Source: a virus. Taken from it: a stretch of 28,744 bases of DNA. The position numbers and the translations under genes were made by a program. This document shows positions 22,798 to 28,744 of the stretch, one piece after another. Below the pieces are notes generated by a model, which was not told where the DNA came from, did not search any database, and was given only the letters and a program-made list of their open reading frames with translations. The stretch lies in IMG/VR virus record IMGVR_UViG_3300033153_008767, positions 1 to 28,744 of that record, one strand, 5' to 3'. Numbering within the stretch: position 1 is the stretch's first letter; each line of letters opens with the position of its first letter.

Positions 22798-23039
22798 GCC
22801 TCCAATCTCAATTAGCCATTAAAGATGAACACTGGAAAGATTGGCCTATCCAAAAAATATTACCAATGTTTCCTGTGCTTTGCCCTTATTATGGTGATAA
22901 TGTCTGTTCGGCTAGTTTGCTATATTGGATAGATGAATTTGGAAACCTTGATAATGAAATTATACAAGCCATATTAAAAAGTCTTGATATAAAAGATAAA
23001 ATAAATGTTTTACGATACTTGGGAGAATGTGATGGGTGA
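22794..23039 (+). CDS. Hypothetical early protein, 81 aa
   Basis: An 81-residue protein starting at ATG within the preceding stop. It opens MSLQSQLAIKDEHWKDWPIQ, has an ILPMFPVLCPYYGDNVCSAS segment with two cysteines, then an acidic helical end (IIQAILKSLDIKDKINVLRY). No known family. Its final codons overlap the next gene's ribosome binding site and start, which suggests translational coupling. Confidence 0.7.
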   Translation: MSLQSQLAIKDEHWKDWPIQKILPMFPVLCPYYGDNVCSASLLYWIDEFGNLDNEIIQAILKSLDIKDKINVLRYLGECDG

Positions 23040-23319
23040 TTCAAGAATATTTGTAAATGAGGCAATGAAAAAAGCTGATGAAATGCTTTGTGGTAATTTG
23101 AAAATTGAACCAGAAAATATTGATGAAATAGTTGCATTAACTGCTTCATTTTTTCATCATGCTAGAAATGAACAACGTGAAGTTCTTTTATTACTTTGTG
23201 GTTTAGCATTAGACTATTCTATAGTCAAAAGGCAAACTAATGATTTTCAGAATATGATTGAAAATTATACTGGAATGTTGGAGGCAAAACTGGCAAAAGA
23301 CAAAGGTGAATTGCAGTGA
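23032..23319 (+). CDS. Hypothetical early helical protein, 95 aa
   Basis: Read from the ATG at 23032, with GGGAG at 23021-23025; a longer in-frame extension would run deep into the upstream gene. The product is helical: MGDSRIFVNEAMKKADEMLC, then IDEIVALTASFFHHARNEQR, a hydrophobic EVLLLLCGLALDYSIVK stretch that is more likely a buried helix than a membrane span, and a coiled-coil-like end. Function unknown. Confidence 0.7.
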   Translation: MGDSRIFVNEAMKKADEMLCGNLKIEPENIDEIVALTASFFHHARNEQREVLLLLCGLALDYSIVKRQTNDFQNMIENYTGMLEAKLAKDKGELQ

Positions 23320-23480
23320 AATTCATCGTTGAAAAAGCAAGTGATATTGGCATAAAAAGAAAGCCAAAAACTGTAGAATTTGATACGTTAAAAACATTAA
23401 TGGAATTTGTTGAAAAATACGACAAAGTTATTATTTATTCAAATAATAAAATTGTTATTTATAATGACTATGTAGAATAG
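23316..23480 (+). CDS. Uncalled small early protein, 54 aa (GTG start)
   Basis: GTG at 23316 overlaps the preceding TGA (GTGA) and has AAAGGTG upstream. The product MKFIVEKASDIGIKRKPKTV continues with a helix (FDTLKTLMEFVEKYDKVIIY) and a strand (KIVIYNDYVE). Alternating beta-alpha-beta suggests a small compact fold. It fills the gap exactly between coupled neighbours. Function unknown. Confidence 0.7.
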   Translation: MKFIVEKASDIGIKRKPKTVEFDTLKTLMEFVEKYDKVIIYSNNKIVIYNDYVE

Positions 23481-23497
23481 TCTTTTTGGAGAATGAA

Positions 23498-23926
23498 ATG
23501 AGCAAAATGGTAATAGCAAATATAAATGATTTAAAAGTTGTATATGAATTAACAAAAGATTATTTCAATATTGGAGATAAAGTTAGCACTAAATTATTAT
23601 CAGAAGCAGGCAATATGCCACTATCAAGATATCATCTAAGTGCTGCACTCAGAGTATTAACTGAAAGGGGAATGTTTATCAATAAAGAGCCTGAAAGAAA
23701 ATCAGGATTAGTTTTTGAATTTGTAAAATTAGTTGAATCAAAAGAAACAGAATATATAGGTGAAGTTCCACCTCTATATAGTAAAGAAATTCGTAATGTG
23801 AATACAAAAAATAGCAATTTGTATACTGTTACTTTTAAGAAAACTATAATGGTAACGCATGATGGTTTTAAAAACTTGATAAATGATAACAATGTTGAAG
23901 TATTATCATTTACAACACCAAAATAA
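23498..23926 (+). CDS. Early protein with winged-helix-like segment, 142 aa
   Basis: Read from the ATG at 23498, with TTTTTGGAG upstream; an in-frame TTG at 23486 belongs to that site. Residues about 15-70 (KDYFNIGDKVSTKLLSEAGN, then RYHLSAALRVLTERGMFINK) look like a winged helix with a basic wing (EPERKSGLVFEF). The C-terminal half is a beta-rich, Lys-containing part (YTVTFKKTIMVTHDGF). A DNA-binding or regulatory role is possible; a repressor cannot be asserted from this. It lies upstream of the recombination genes. Confidence 0.65.
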   Translation: MSKMVIANINDLKVVYELTKDYFNIGDKVSTKLLSEAGNMPLSRYHLSAALRVLTERGMFINKEPERKSGLVFEFVKLVESKETEYIGEVPPLYSKEIRNVNTKNSNLYTVTFKKTIMVTHDGFKNLINDNNVEVLSFTTPK

Positions 23927-23940
23927 GGATCAAGGTAAAA

Positions 23941-24039
23941 ATGAATAATAGAAAGCAATTTAATAAAAAGAAACAACGTGCCAAAGTGAAAGCCGCACGT
24001 TTGGCAAATAAACTCAGGAGAAATAAAAATGCCAATTAA
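23941..24039 (+). CDS. Uncalled 32-aa highly basic protein
   Basis: ATG at 23941 preceded by AAGGATCAAGG. The product MNNRKQFNKKKQRAKVKAAR, then LANKLRRNKNAN, is about 45 percent Lys/Arg and would be a single helix or disordered. It overlaps the next start by 11 bases. It may bind nucleic acid or simply couple translation to the ATPase gene. Confidence 0.6.
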   Translation: MNNRKQFNKKKQRAKVKAARLANKLRRNKNAN

Positions 24040-24844
24040 AATCACAAATACTAATGTTGCAGCAACTAATGTAAAAGTGCTTGTGTATGGGCCTGCTGGT
24101 ATCGGAAAGACTGTACTATGCAAAACGTTACCAAATAATATTATTATTAGTGCTGAAGCAGGTTTGTTATCACTTGCTGATGATAATATTGATGTGATTG
24201 AAATCGACACTATTAAAGATTTAGCTGAAGCATATGAGTATCTTGATACTAATGAAATGCGAGCTAAATATGCAAATGTTTCTTTGGATTCCTGTACTGA
24301 AATTGCTGAAGTTTTATTAAGCAAATTAAAAGCGGAAAACAAAGACCCACGTGCTGCTTATGGTGCTTTAGCTGATCAAATGACTAAGATTATTAGAAAA
24401 TTCAGAGATATGCCACATTATAATGTTTACTTTACTGCTAAAATGGCAAAAGTAACAGATGATGATTCTGGAATTACAACTCATTATCCGATGATGCCTG
24501 GAACTCAGCTTAAACAAGGATTATCATTTTTCTTTGATGAAGTTTTTGTAATGCGTATGGGTAGAACAGAAGCTGGGACTGATTATCGTTATTTACAAAC
24601 TCAACCTGATTATCAATATGAAGCAAAAGACCGTTCTGGTAAATTAAAAAGAATAGTCAAAGCTGATTTATCAGTTGTCTTTAAAAAGATTCTTAAACAG
24701 AAAGTTGACGAAGATGCTGATAAAGTTATTGTTGAAGAAAACCATGAAGAATTAGTTGAAGTAATTGACAATGCTATTAAAGATGAGACTTTTGAAACAG
24801 AATCAACAGAAGGGGAACAATCAGCAGAAGATACAGGCAAATAA
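24029..24844 (+). CDS. Sak4-like RecA-fold recombination ATPase (AAA_24 type), 271 aa
   Basis: A 271-residue protein with AGGAG before the ATG. The Walker A is GPAGIGKT (residues 21-28), Walker B is in YANVSLDSCTEI (Asp87), and a sensor-like stretch follows (HYNVYFTAKMAK), as in the phage nucleotide-binding proteins grouped as Sak4. Members pair with phage SSB to anneal or exchange single-stranded DNA during recombination-dependent replication. The C-terminus beyond residue about 215 is an acidic tail (EENHEELVEVIDNAI). The DUF669/SSB-like gene follows, separated by a terminator-like hairpin and a palindrome. Lacks the longer domains of helicases. Confidence 0.85.
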   Translation: MPIKITNTNVAATNVKVLVYGPAGIGKTVLCKTLPNNIIISAEAGLLSLADDNIDVIEIDTIKDLAEAYEYLDTNEMRAKYANVSLDSCTEIAEVLLSKLKAENKDPRAAYGALADQMTKIIRKFRDMPHYNVYFTAKMAKVTDDDSGITTHYPMMPGTQLKQGLSFFFDEVFVMRMGRTEAGTDYRYLQTQPDYQYEAKDRSGKLKRIVKADLSVVFKKILKQKVDEDADKVIVEENHEELVEVIDNAIKDETFETESTEGEQSAEDTGK

Positions 24845-24845
24845 T

Positions 24846-24868
24846 AGCCTTATACTAGGCTTTTAATT
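24846..24868 (+). terminator. Rho-independent terminator-like hairpin after the Sak4-like gene
   Basis: Stem AGCCT (24846-24850) / AGGCT (24857-24861), 6-base loop, followed by TTTTAATTT. The stem is short, so partial termination or attenuation is likely before the SSB-like gene. Confidence 0.5.
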
Positions 24869-24873
24869 TAATC

Positions 24874-24904
24874 TAATAGGGTAATTACCTTAATTACTCT
24901 ATTA
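24874..24904. promoter_or_regulatory. 14-bp inverted repeat upstream of the SSB-like gene
   Basis: Arms TAATAGGGTAATTA and TAATTACTCTATTA pair at 13 of 14 positions around the loop CCT. It ends 26 bases before the ATG at 24931. The outer TAATAG cores match the motif in three other control regions, and ATAGAGTAAT recurs at 21651-21660. It is probably an operator for a phage regulator, or a hairpin that controls the SSB-like gene alone. Confidence 0.6.
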
Positions 24905-24930
24905 ACTAACGCTCTACGAAGGAGAATAAA

Positions 24931-25461
24931 ATGGCTCAACTGCCAAGTAATTTTAACAGTAACACAGAAGAAGAAATGAATGATTTTTCTGCATTAAAAG
25001 CAGGATGGTATCCTGTTTCAATGGTGAAATCTGAATTGAAAAAATGTGGGCAAAATGCAAAAGACCCAAATGGAAAATACCTTTCATTTCGTTTTAAAAT
25101 TCTTTCTGGAACAGGAAAAGGATCAATGTTTTTTACGAATGTAAATATCATTAATAAAAATCCTGCTGCTGTGGAAATGGCCAACAAAGAAATGAATACT
25201 TTGCGTAAAAGTGTTAATAAACCAAAAGCATTAGATACTGAAGAATTGCATGGCATACCACTTCTTGTAAAGGTTAATTTTGTCCCAGCCAATGAAGATA
25301 AAGGCTGGTCTGCTAAGAATGAAATTAAAATGTATGCTAAATACGATGAAACTAAAATTTCATTTCCAGTAGCTGGGCAAAATGCTCCATCGCAAGGTAA
25401 TGATCCTGCTAATACAACTGAACAGGCAGGTAATGATGATATGCCTTGGGATGATGACTAA
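24931..25461 (+). CDS. DUF669-type single-stranded-DNA-binding-like protein, 176 aa
   Basis: A 176-residue protein with AAGGAG before the ATG. It has the DUF669 pattern: DFSALKAGWYPVSMVKSELK, NGKYLSFRFKILSGTGKGS, FFTNVNIINKNPAAVEMANK and LHGIPLLVKVNFV, all matching an OB-fold-like phage family. The C-terminal 40 residues are flexible (Gln/Asn/Pro-rich) and end in DDMPWDDD, which resembles the acidic hydrophobic-tipped tail by which SSBs bind partners. It likely covers ssDNA and works with the Sak4-like ATPase and the nuclease. The extra final acidic residues after Trp differ from the usual SSB ending in P-F. Confidence 0.85.
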   Translation: MAQLPSNFNSNTEEEMNDFSALKAGWYPVSMVKSELKKCGQNAKDPNGKYLSFRFKILSGTGKGSMFFTNVNIINKNPAAVEMANKEMNTLRKSVNKPKALDTEELHGIPLLVKVNFVPANEDKGWSAKNEIKMYAKYDETKISFPVAGQNAPSQGNDPANTTEQAGNDDMPWDDD

Positions 25462-25470
25462 ACTTGGAGC

Positions 25471-25490
25471 TGGGAGGTGAGAATCTCCCA
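25471..25490 (+). promoter_or_regulatory. Hairpin that contains a strong Shine-Dalgarno sequence
   Basis: TGGGAG (25471-25476) pairs with CTCCCA (25485-25490). GGAGGTGA (25473-25480), a near-perfect anti-16S match, lies partly inside the left arm and about 18 bases from the ATG at 25499, too far for normal use. Either folding brings it closer, or this is a weak terminator (TTTTAATT follows). Confidence 0.5.
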
Positions 25491-25498
25491 TTTTAATT

Positions 25499-25801
25499 AT
25501 GCCAATACAAGATCAAAGAATTGAAATATCACCACAGAAATATAAATACCTTTTAATAATCAATAATACAAGACATTGGTTAACAATAAATAAATTAGCA
25601 AAAAGAAAAGAAGCAGTTCTTACATCCACTGGAATAAGTCTTCGTTTAAGCAATATGTTTAATGATAGTAAATTTTCAAATTTTAAAACTGTACTTGAAT
25701 GCATTTCAAGACCATCAGAACGCAGAAGTAGAAGTGAAGGTGTTATTGATACTTCAGAAGCTATTAAATTAATGAACCAAAGTTTGTTGGAAAGGAGATA
25801 A
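25499..25801 (+). CDS. Hypothetical early protein, 100 aa, basic
   Basis: A 100-residue basic protein (MPIQDQRIEISPQKYKYLLI at the start). Residues about 25-65 (HWLTINKLAKRKEAVLTSTG, then SLRLSNMFNDSKFSNF) are compatible with a helix-turn-helix. A cluster of Arg/Ser (RPSERRSRSE) precedes a final helix. Its ribosome binding site is enclosed in the hairpin just upstream. A DNA-binding role is possible but unproven. Confidence 0.65.
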   Translation: MPIQDQRIEISPQKYKYLLIINNTRHWLTINKLAKRKEAVLTSTGISLRLSNMFNDSKFSNFKTVLECISRPSERRSRSEGVIDTSEAIKLMNQSLLERR

Positions 25802-25802
25802 C

Positions 25803-26069
25803 ATGAATGAAATTTGGAAATATAAATTAGAGGTTGTTGATAATCAAACTATTGAATTGCCAATAAATTCAGGTATTTTAAGTTTGCAAATACAACATGG
25901 AGAGCCATGCATTTGGGTTGCTGTGGATTTAGATGAAACTGAATCAAAAGAAGTAGAATTTATTACCATTGGTACAGGGAATGCCTTTGACATAAAAAAT
26001 AAACATTTTCTTGGGACATATCAGTTGCATAAAGGTGCTTTAGTATTTCATGTTTTTATAAAAATATAA
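25803..26069 (+). CDS. DUF7352-like protein, 88 aa
   Basis: An 88-residue beta-rich protein with GGAG before ATG. The pattern WKYKLEVVDNQTIELPINSG, ILSLQIQHGEPCIWVAVDLD, the GTGNAFDI segment, LGTYQLHKGALVFHVF closely resembles a short conserved protein (DUF7352) found in many phages and plasmids ('KY.L...q.i.mP.ga..L.vq.q.g..ClWa.vD....FLGT...LVwHVF'). Function of that family is unknown. The name is from memory. Confidence 0.7.
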   Translation: MNEIWKYKLEVVDNQTIELPINSGILSLQIQHGEPCIWVAVDLDETESKEVEFITIGTGNAFDIKNKHFLGTYQLHKGALVFHVFIKI

Positions 26070-26084
26070 AATAGGAGACTTGAA

Positions 26085-26255
26085 ATGAAATATTCAAAAA
26101 AAGAAATTCAAAAAAAGGCTATGTTTTTACTAAAATTAAAACATGCAGGTGATATGCAATATATAGAATTTTGCACAAGAATGATGCTTAAATCAGGACA
26201 AACTATGAGCTTTATTGAACGCAAAATAAAAGAATATGCATTGGGTGTAGTGTGA
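26085..26255 (+). CDS. Uncalled small basic protein, 56 aa
   Basis: ATG at 26085 with AGGAGACTTGAA upstream. The product MKYSKKEIQKKAMFLLKLKH continues with AGDMQYIEFCTRMMLKSGQT and ends KIKEYALGVV. Helical and Lys-rich. Its stop overlaps the next ATG (TGATG), which indicates coupling. Function unknown. Confidence 0.7.
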   Translation: MKYSKKEIQKKAMFLLKLKHAGDMQYIEFCTRMMLKSGQTMSFIERKIKEYALGVV

Positions 26256-26731
26256 TGAATATTGATGAAAAGAAATTAGAAGACTTGTTAACAACCACTG
26301 GTTTTAATTTAGTTAAAGGTTGTGAAATTAAACCTGCTGATTGTGATGGATGCCAAAATAAAAATATTAAATGTGGGATTTGTAAAGATAGTCTGGATTT
26401 AATAAGCCATTTTAAACCTAAGCAAAATGAACTGGATAAGTTGTTTATTGGTGCGCCTGTTATTCAGTGTTGTGAGCAGTCAGAGTGTTACCCAATTGTT
26501 TATCTTAGTAACCACAAAACGGTAGCAAATTGCAATATTAGACTCCCAACAATCAAAGAAGCACCTCGCAATGTATGGCTTGCACCTTGGCATAAACAAC
26601 CAGAAAAGCTAATTAATTTGAATGCTTATGTAAAATTAAAAGACATGGATATGCTTTCACCAATAGATAATTGGTTTGTAAGTTGGGATGATGTAGAAGC
26701 TGTAATGATTATGGAGGACTTCAAGAAATGA
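26255..26731 (+). CDS. Cysteine-rich early protein, 158 aa, possible zinc finger
   Basis: Read from the ATG at 26255. The region of Cys23, 30, 33, 40 and 43 (CEIKPADCDGCQNKNIKCGI, then C) makes two CxxC knuckles that could bind zinc. More cysteines follow near residues 72-78 (QCCEQSEC). The C-terminal half is an aromatic, mixed fold (NVWLAPWHKQPEKL, DNWFVSWDDVEAVMI). No family recognised. It overlaps the next gene by ATGA. Confidence 0.65.
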   Translation: MNIDEKKLEDLLTTTGFNLVKGCEIKPADCDGCQNKNIKCGICKDSLDLISHFKPKQNELDKLFIGAPVIQCCEQSECYPIVYLSNHKTVANCNIRLPTIKEAPRNVWLAPWHKQPEKLINLNAYVKLKDMDMLSPIDNWFVSWDDVEAVMIMEDFKK

Positions 26732-27180
26732 AACAAATAAGCGATAAAGCTTTTAAACAATATCAATCTATGTGTCATGCCGCTGGTATTGAGCCTGAAA
26801 AGTGGACTTATAAAGAGGTTAAACCTGGAAAGTGGACACCATCAAAGCAAAACTTCTTCTTTAACCAAAGAGGGGATGTTGCTCCAGCAACAGAGCATAC
26901 CATGCCAGAAATAGGTAGGGAAAGAAGCACCAAAGCCTTGTGCAAAATAGCCTCAGACCGGACTATGCGCGCTAATATCATTTCTGCATGGCTGGATTCT
27001 GAGGGAAGTGGTGAGCAGGATATCAGCAGTGGTAAAAAGCTATGTTGTATTTATTCTCATAAAGGAAAGTACTATATTTATGAATTATTAAGTTATGATT
27101 ATCCAGATATAGTTTATATGCTAATAGAAGATGGTATTAAACTTTGTAAAGCCTTAAATGATGGTGTGGTGGTATTGTGA
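26728..27180 (+). CDS. Hypothetical early protein, 150 aa
   Basis: A 150-residue protein with GGAGG upstream. Segments seen: HAAGIEPEKWTYKEVKPGKW, FFFNQRGDVAPATEHTMPEI and a helical KALCKIASDRTMRANIISAW, then IYELLSYDYPDIVYMLIEDG. The mixture of aromatic and charged residues suggests a soluble globular protein. No catalytic motif recognised. Confidence 0.7.
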   Translation: MKQISDKAFKQYQSMCHAAGIEPEKWTYKEVKPGKWTPSKQNFFFNQRGDVAPATEHTMPEIGRERSTKALCKIASDRTMRANIISAWLDSEGSGEQDISSGKKLCCIYSHKGKYYIYELLSYDYPDIVYMLIEDGIKLCKALNDGVVVL

Positions 27181-27443
27181 AAACAACCATATATAAAAAT
27201 GTAGATTTTCTTGGCTTACCACTATCATTATCCATAGATTACAAGGCGAAAAATTATCTAACTGTGCTAGAAGGTGAAACAGATAAAACAGGGAAAGTAA
27301 GATGTCTTGTTGTCTCACCTTCTTTGGCATATGAATTAATTAAGGAGCTTCATAATTTATTAGAATGGTACAAATCCCCATTGTATCAATGGGCTAGAAG
27401 AAAAACACAAAATACAAAGGTGTTTAAAATAACAACTGAATAA
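27177..27443 (+). CDS. Hypothetical early protein, 88 aa (GTG start)
   Basis: GTG at 27177 overlaps the preceding TGA. The product MKTTIYKNVDFLGLPLSLSI has beta strands (KNYLTVLEGETDKTGKVRCL) and a C-terminal helix rich in aromatic and basic residues (HNLLEWYKSPLYQWARRKTQ). No membrane segment. Function not recognised. Confidence 0.7.
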   Translation: MKTTIYKNVDFLGLPLSLSIDYKAKNYLTVLEGETDKTGKVRCLVVSPSLAYELIKELHNLLEWYKSPLYQWARRKTQNTKVFKITTE

Positions 27444-27477
27444 AAATATTTTGTACCACACTGAGGAAATATAAATT

Positions 27478-27750
27478 ATGGAACACTATATAGAAATAGA
27501 AATTCCAGCTAAAAAAGAACAAAAACTTATTAAAAGAACTTGTGACTTATGTGGTGATACAATATACCCACGTGAAAAATTTGATGCTGAAGAAGTTGAA
27601 ATAATACACACAACTGGTAATTCTTATCCTGAAGGTGGTTCAGGAGAAAAAATAAAAGTAGATATGTGTGGTAATTGTTTTGATAAAAAATTAATTCCTT
27701 GGCTACTTAAACAAGGTTGTAATCCTGTTAAAACAGAATGGGATTGGTAA
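27478..27750 (+). CDS. Small zinc-ribbon protein, 90 aa
   Basis: A 90-residue protein with GAGGAAAT before the ATG. Cys22/Cys25 (CDLC) and Cys64/Cys67 (CGNC) form a four-cysteine zinc site. Between them is a hallmark NSYPEGGSGEK loop, and the end reads KKLIPWLLKQGCNPVKTEWD. The same plan (CxxC, SYPEGG, CxxCF, PWL) occurs in many small phage and bacterial proteins of unknown function. Nucleic-acid or protein binding is likely. Confidence 0.7.
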   Translation: MEHYIEIEIPAKKEQKLIKRTCDLCGDTIYPREKFDAEEVEIIHTTGNSYPEGGSGEKIKVDMCGNCFDKKLIPWLLKQGCNPVKTEWDW

Positions 27751-27789
27751 TATTACAAAAATCATATTTACAAAAATAAGGATTCAAAA

Positions 27790-28674
27790 ATGGTAATGAT
27801 AAATCAAGAGAATACAAATACAACTTTATTCAAATTAAATGCACTAATAGCTAAACCAGACCCTATGAAAAGAAGAACATATTTAGGAATGTCTGGAACT
27901 GCTCACAGATGTATGAGAGCTTTGCAATATAATTTTCGTTGGGCTTCAAAGCAAGAAGAATTAGGTTTTAGAACACAAAGAATTTTTGAACGTGGCGACA
28001 TTGAAGAAGCAAGAGTAATACGTGATTTAAAAAGAATTGGTGTTGAGTGTTATGCAATTATTGATGGCAAAAAAGTTGAAATAACTGGTGCTATTGGCGA
28101 AAAACAAGAAGAAATAATTGGATTTGCTGGACATGTTTTAGGACACACTGATGGACGTTGTATAAATGTTCCAGAAGCACCAAAAACAGAGCATAGACTT
28201 GAAATAAAGACTGCAAAAGCATCTAAGTGGAAATTATTTAAAACAAAAGGGTGTAAATCTACAAGCATAACATATTATGGGCAAACACAAAGCTATATGG
28301 GTGATTGCGGATTAACTAGAACACTATTTATTGTTATAAATAAAGACACAGAAGAGTGGCACATTGAAAGAATTCATTTTGACAAAGATTTTTATGAAGA
28401 TTTGAAACGTAAAGAAATGATGGTAGTTACAACTGAAAATTTATTTGATAAATTAGTTGGTTTTGATGTAAAAATGAATTGCACTTGGTGTTCTCATAAA
28501 AATATTTGTAAAAATGATATGATGCCAGAAGTTAATTGTAGAACTTGTGGAAGTGCAGAAGTTCATAATGAAGGTAAATGGAAATGCGCTCATGATAATG
28601 ATAATAAGTTTCTTTCAAAAGAAGAGCAAGTTGTAGCATGTACTATGTATGAGGTGTCAAAATGGTTGATGTAA
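27790..28674 (+). CDS. Cas4/RecB-like PD-(D/E)XK nuclease with iron-sulfur and zinc cysteine sets, 294 aa
   Basis: A 294-residue protein with AAGGAT before the ATG. Catalytic signature: FERGDIEE (Glu72 region), HVLGHTDGRC (Asp121), HRLEIKTAK (Glu138, Lys140) and YYGQTQSYM (Gln165, Tyr169). Cys41 together with Cys231, Cys234 and Cys240 (CTWCSHKNIC) fits the one-plus-three cysteine 4Fe-4S arrangement of Cas4 and AddB-like nucleases. A further CRTCG (Cys250, Cys253) and Cys266 form a small zinc-ribbon-like extra not usual in Cas4. As a phage exonuclease it would make single strands for the Sak4/SSB-like pair. No Cas1/Cas2 is near. The gene overlaps the next by 13 bases. Confidence 0.8.
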   Translation: MVMINQENTNTTLFKLNALIAKPDPMKRRTYLGMSGTAHRCMRALQYNFRWASKQEELGFRTQRIFERGDIEEARVIRDLKRIGVECYAIIDGKKVEITGAIGEKQEEIIGFAGHVLGHTDGRCINVPEAPKTEHRLEIKTAKASKWKLFKTKGCKSTSITYYGQTQSYMGDCGLTRTLFIVINKDTEEWHIERIHFDKDFYEDLKRKEMMVVTTENLFDKLVGFDVKMNCTWCSHKNICKNDMMPEVNCRTCGSAEVHNEGKWKCAHDNDNKFLSKEEQVVACTMYEVSKWLM

Positions 28675-28744
28675 CTGAAATGATTTTAATATTGCAAGAT
28701 TACGATGAATTAAACACTTGGGAATATGATTTTATCCAAAGTGT
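28662..28744 (+). CDS. Partial early gene at the right edge
   Basis: ATG at 28662 preceded by GAGGTG 5-10 bases upstream, starting inside the nuclease gene's last 13 bases. The visible product MVDVTEMILILQDYDELNTW continues EYDFIQS and leaves the window. Acidic and helical; too short to identify. Confidence 0.6.
   Translation, partial: MVDVTEMILILQDYDELNTWEYDFIQS

Noticed and set aside
23632-24342. 236-codon leftward open frame opposite the early genes
   Set aside because: It is antisense to well-supported genes with ribosome binding sites, and its hydrophobic Ser/Phe/Leu-rich product is typical of an A/T-rich reverse strand.
27790-28674. CRISPR-associated Cas4 and hence a CRISPR adaptation locus
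   Set aside because: No repeats, Cas1 or Cas2 in the window; Cas4-like nucleases are common in phage recombination modules.

Overview
This window is an AT-rich segment of a tailed double-stranded DNA phage (Caudoviricetes) or prophage. Nearly all of it is coding, in short overlapping genes. HK97-type head genes, a head-tail connector and a tail-terminator candidate point to a long-tailed, probably siphovirus-like, particle. A three-helix holin and an M15-type peptidase suggest a Gram-negative host. No integrase, tRNA, rRNA or CRISPR array was found, so host and lifestyle (temperate or lytic) cannot be fixed from this window.

Region 1 (1-21554) is read leftward. In transcription order it holds: a primase-helicase (19158-21554); an anomalous non-coding stretch (18678-19075); a possible terminase small subunit, a membrane microprotein and a PD-(D/E)XK nuclease; a second small-subunit candidate and the large terminase (15616-17452); a lysis cassette (14116-15611); a block of virion-associated and host-contact genes dominated by a 1763-residue repeat/beta-helix protein (6840-14029); then portal-MuF fusion, prohead protease, major capsid protein, capsid accessory protein, connector, gp10-like protein, tail terminator and the start of a probable tail tube gene at the left edge. 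The terminase is thus split from the portal by about 9 kb of lysis and adhesin genes.

Region 2 (21897-28744) is read rightward and divergently. It holds about 17 small, tightly overlapping early genes. Those with recognisable functions form a recombination/replication set: a Sak4-like RecA-fold ATPase, a DUF669-type protein with an SSB-like acidic tail, and a Cas4/RecB-like nuclease with a likely iron-sulfur cluster. Several zinc-knuckle proteins and a DUF7352-like protein accompany them.

The most interesting observations are: (a) about 42 copies of a 20-residue repeat wrapped around two duplicated beta-helix modules in the giant protein; (b) a shared TAATAG-based motif, mostly in palindromes, in the four main intergenic control regions; (c) a probable one-base frameshift that detaches the last 38 codons of the primase-helicase; (d) CpG-rich and TATA-rich blocks at 18.8-19.1 kb next to the terminase genes; and (e) seven uncalled small genes, two of them membrane microproteins in the late operon. 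Function calls rest on motif recognition by eye; no database search was run.
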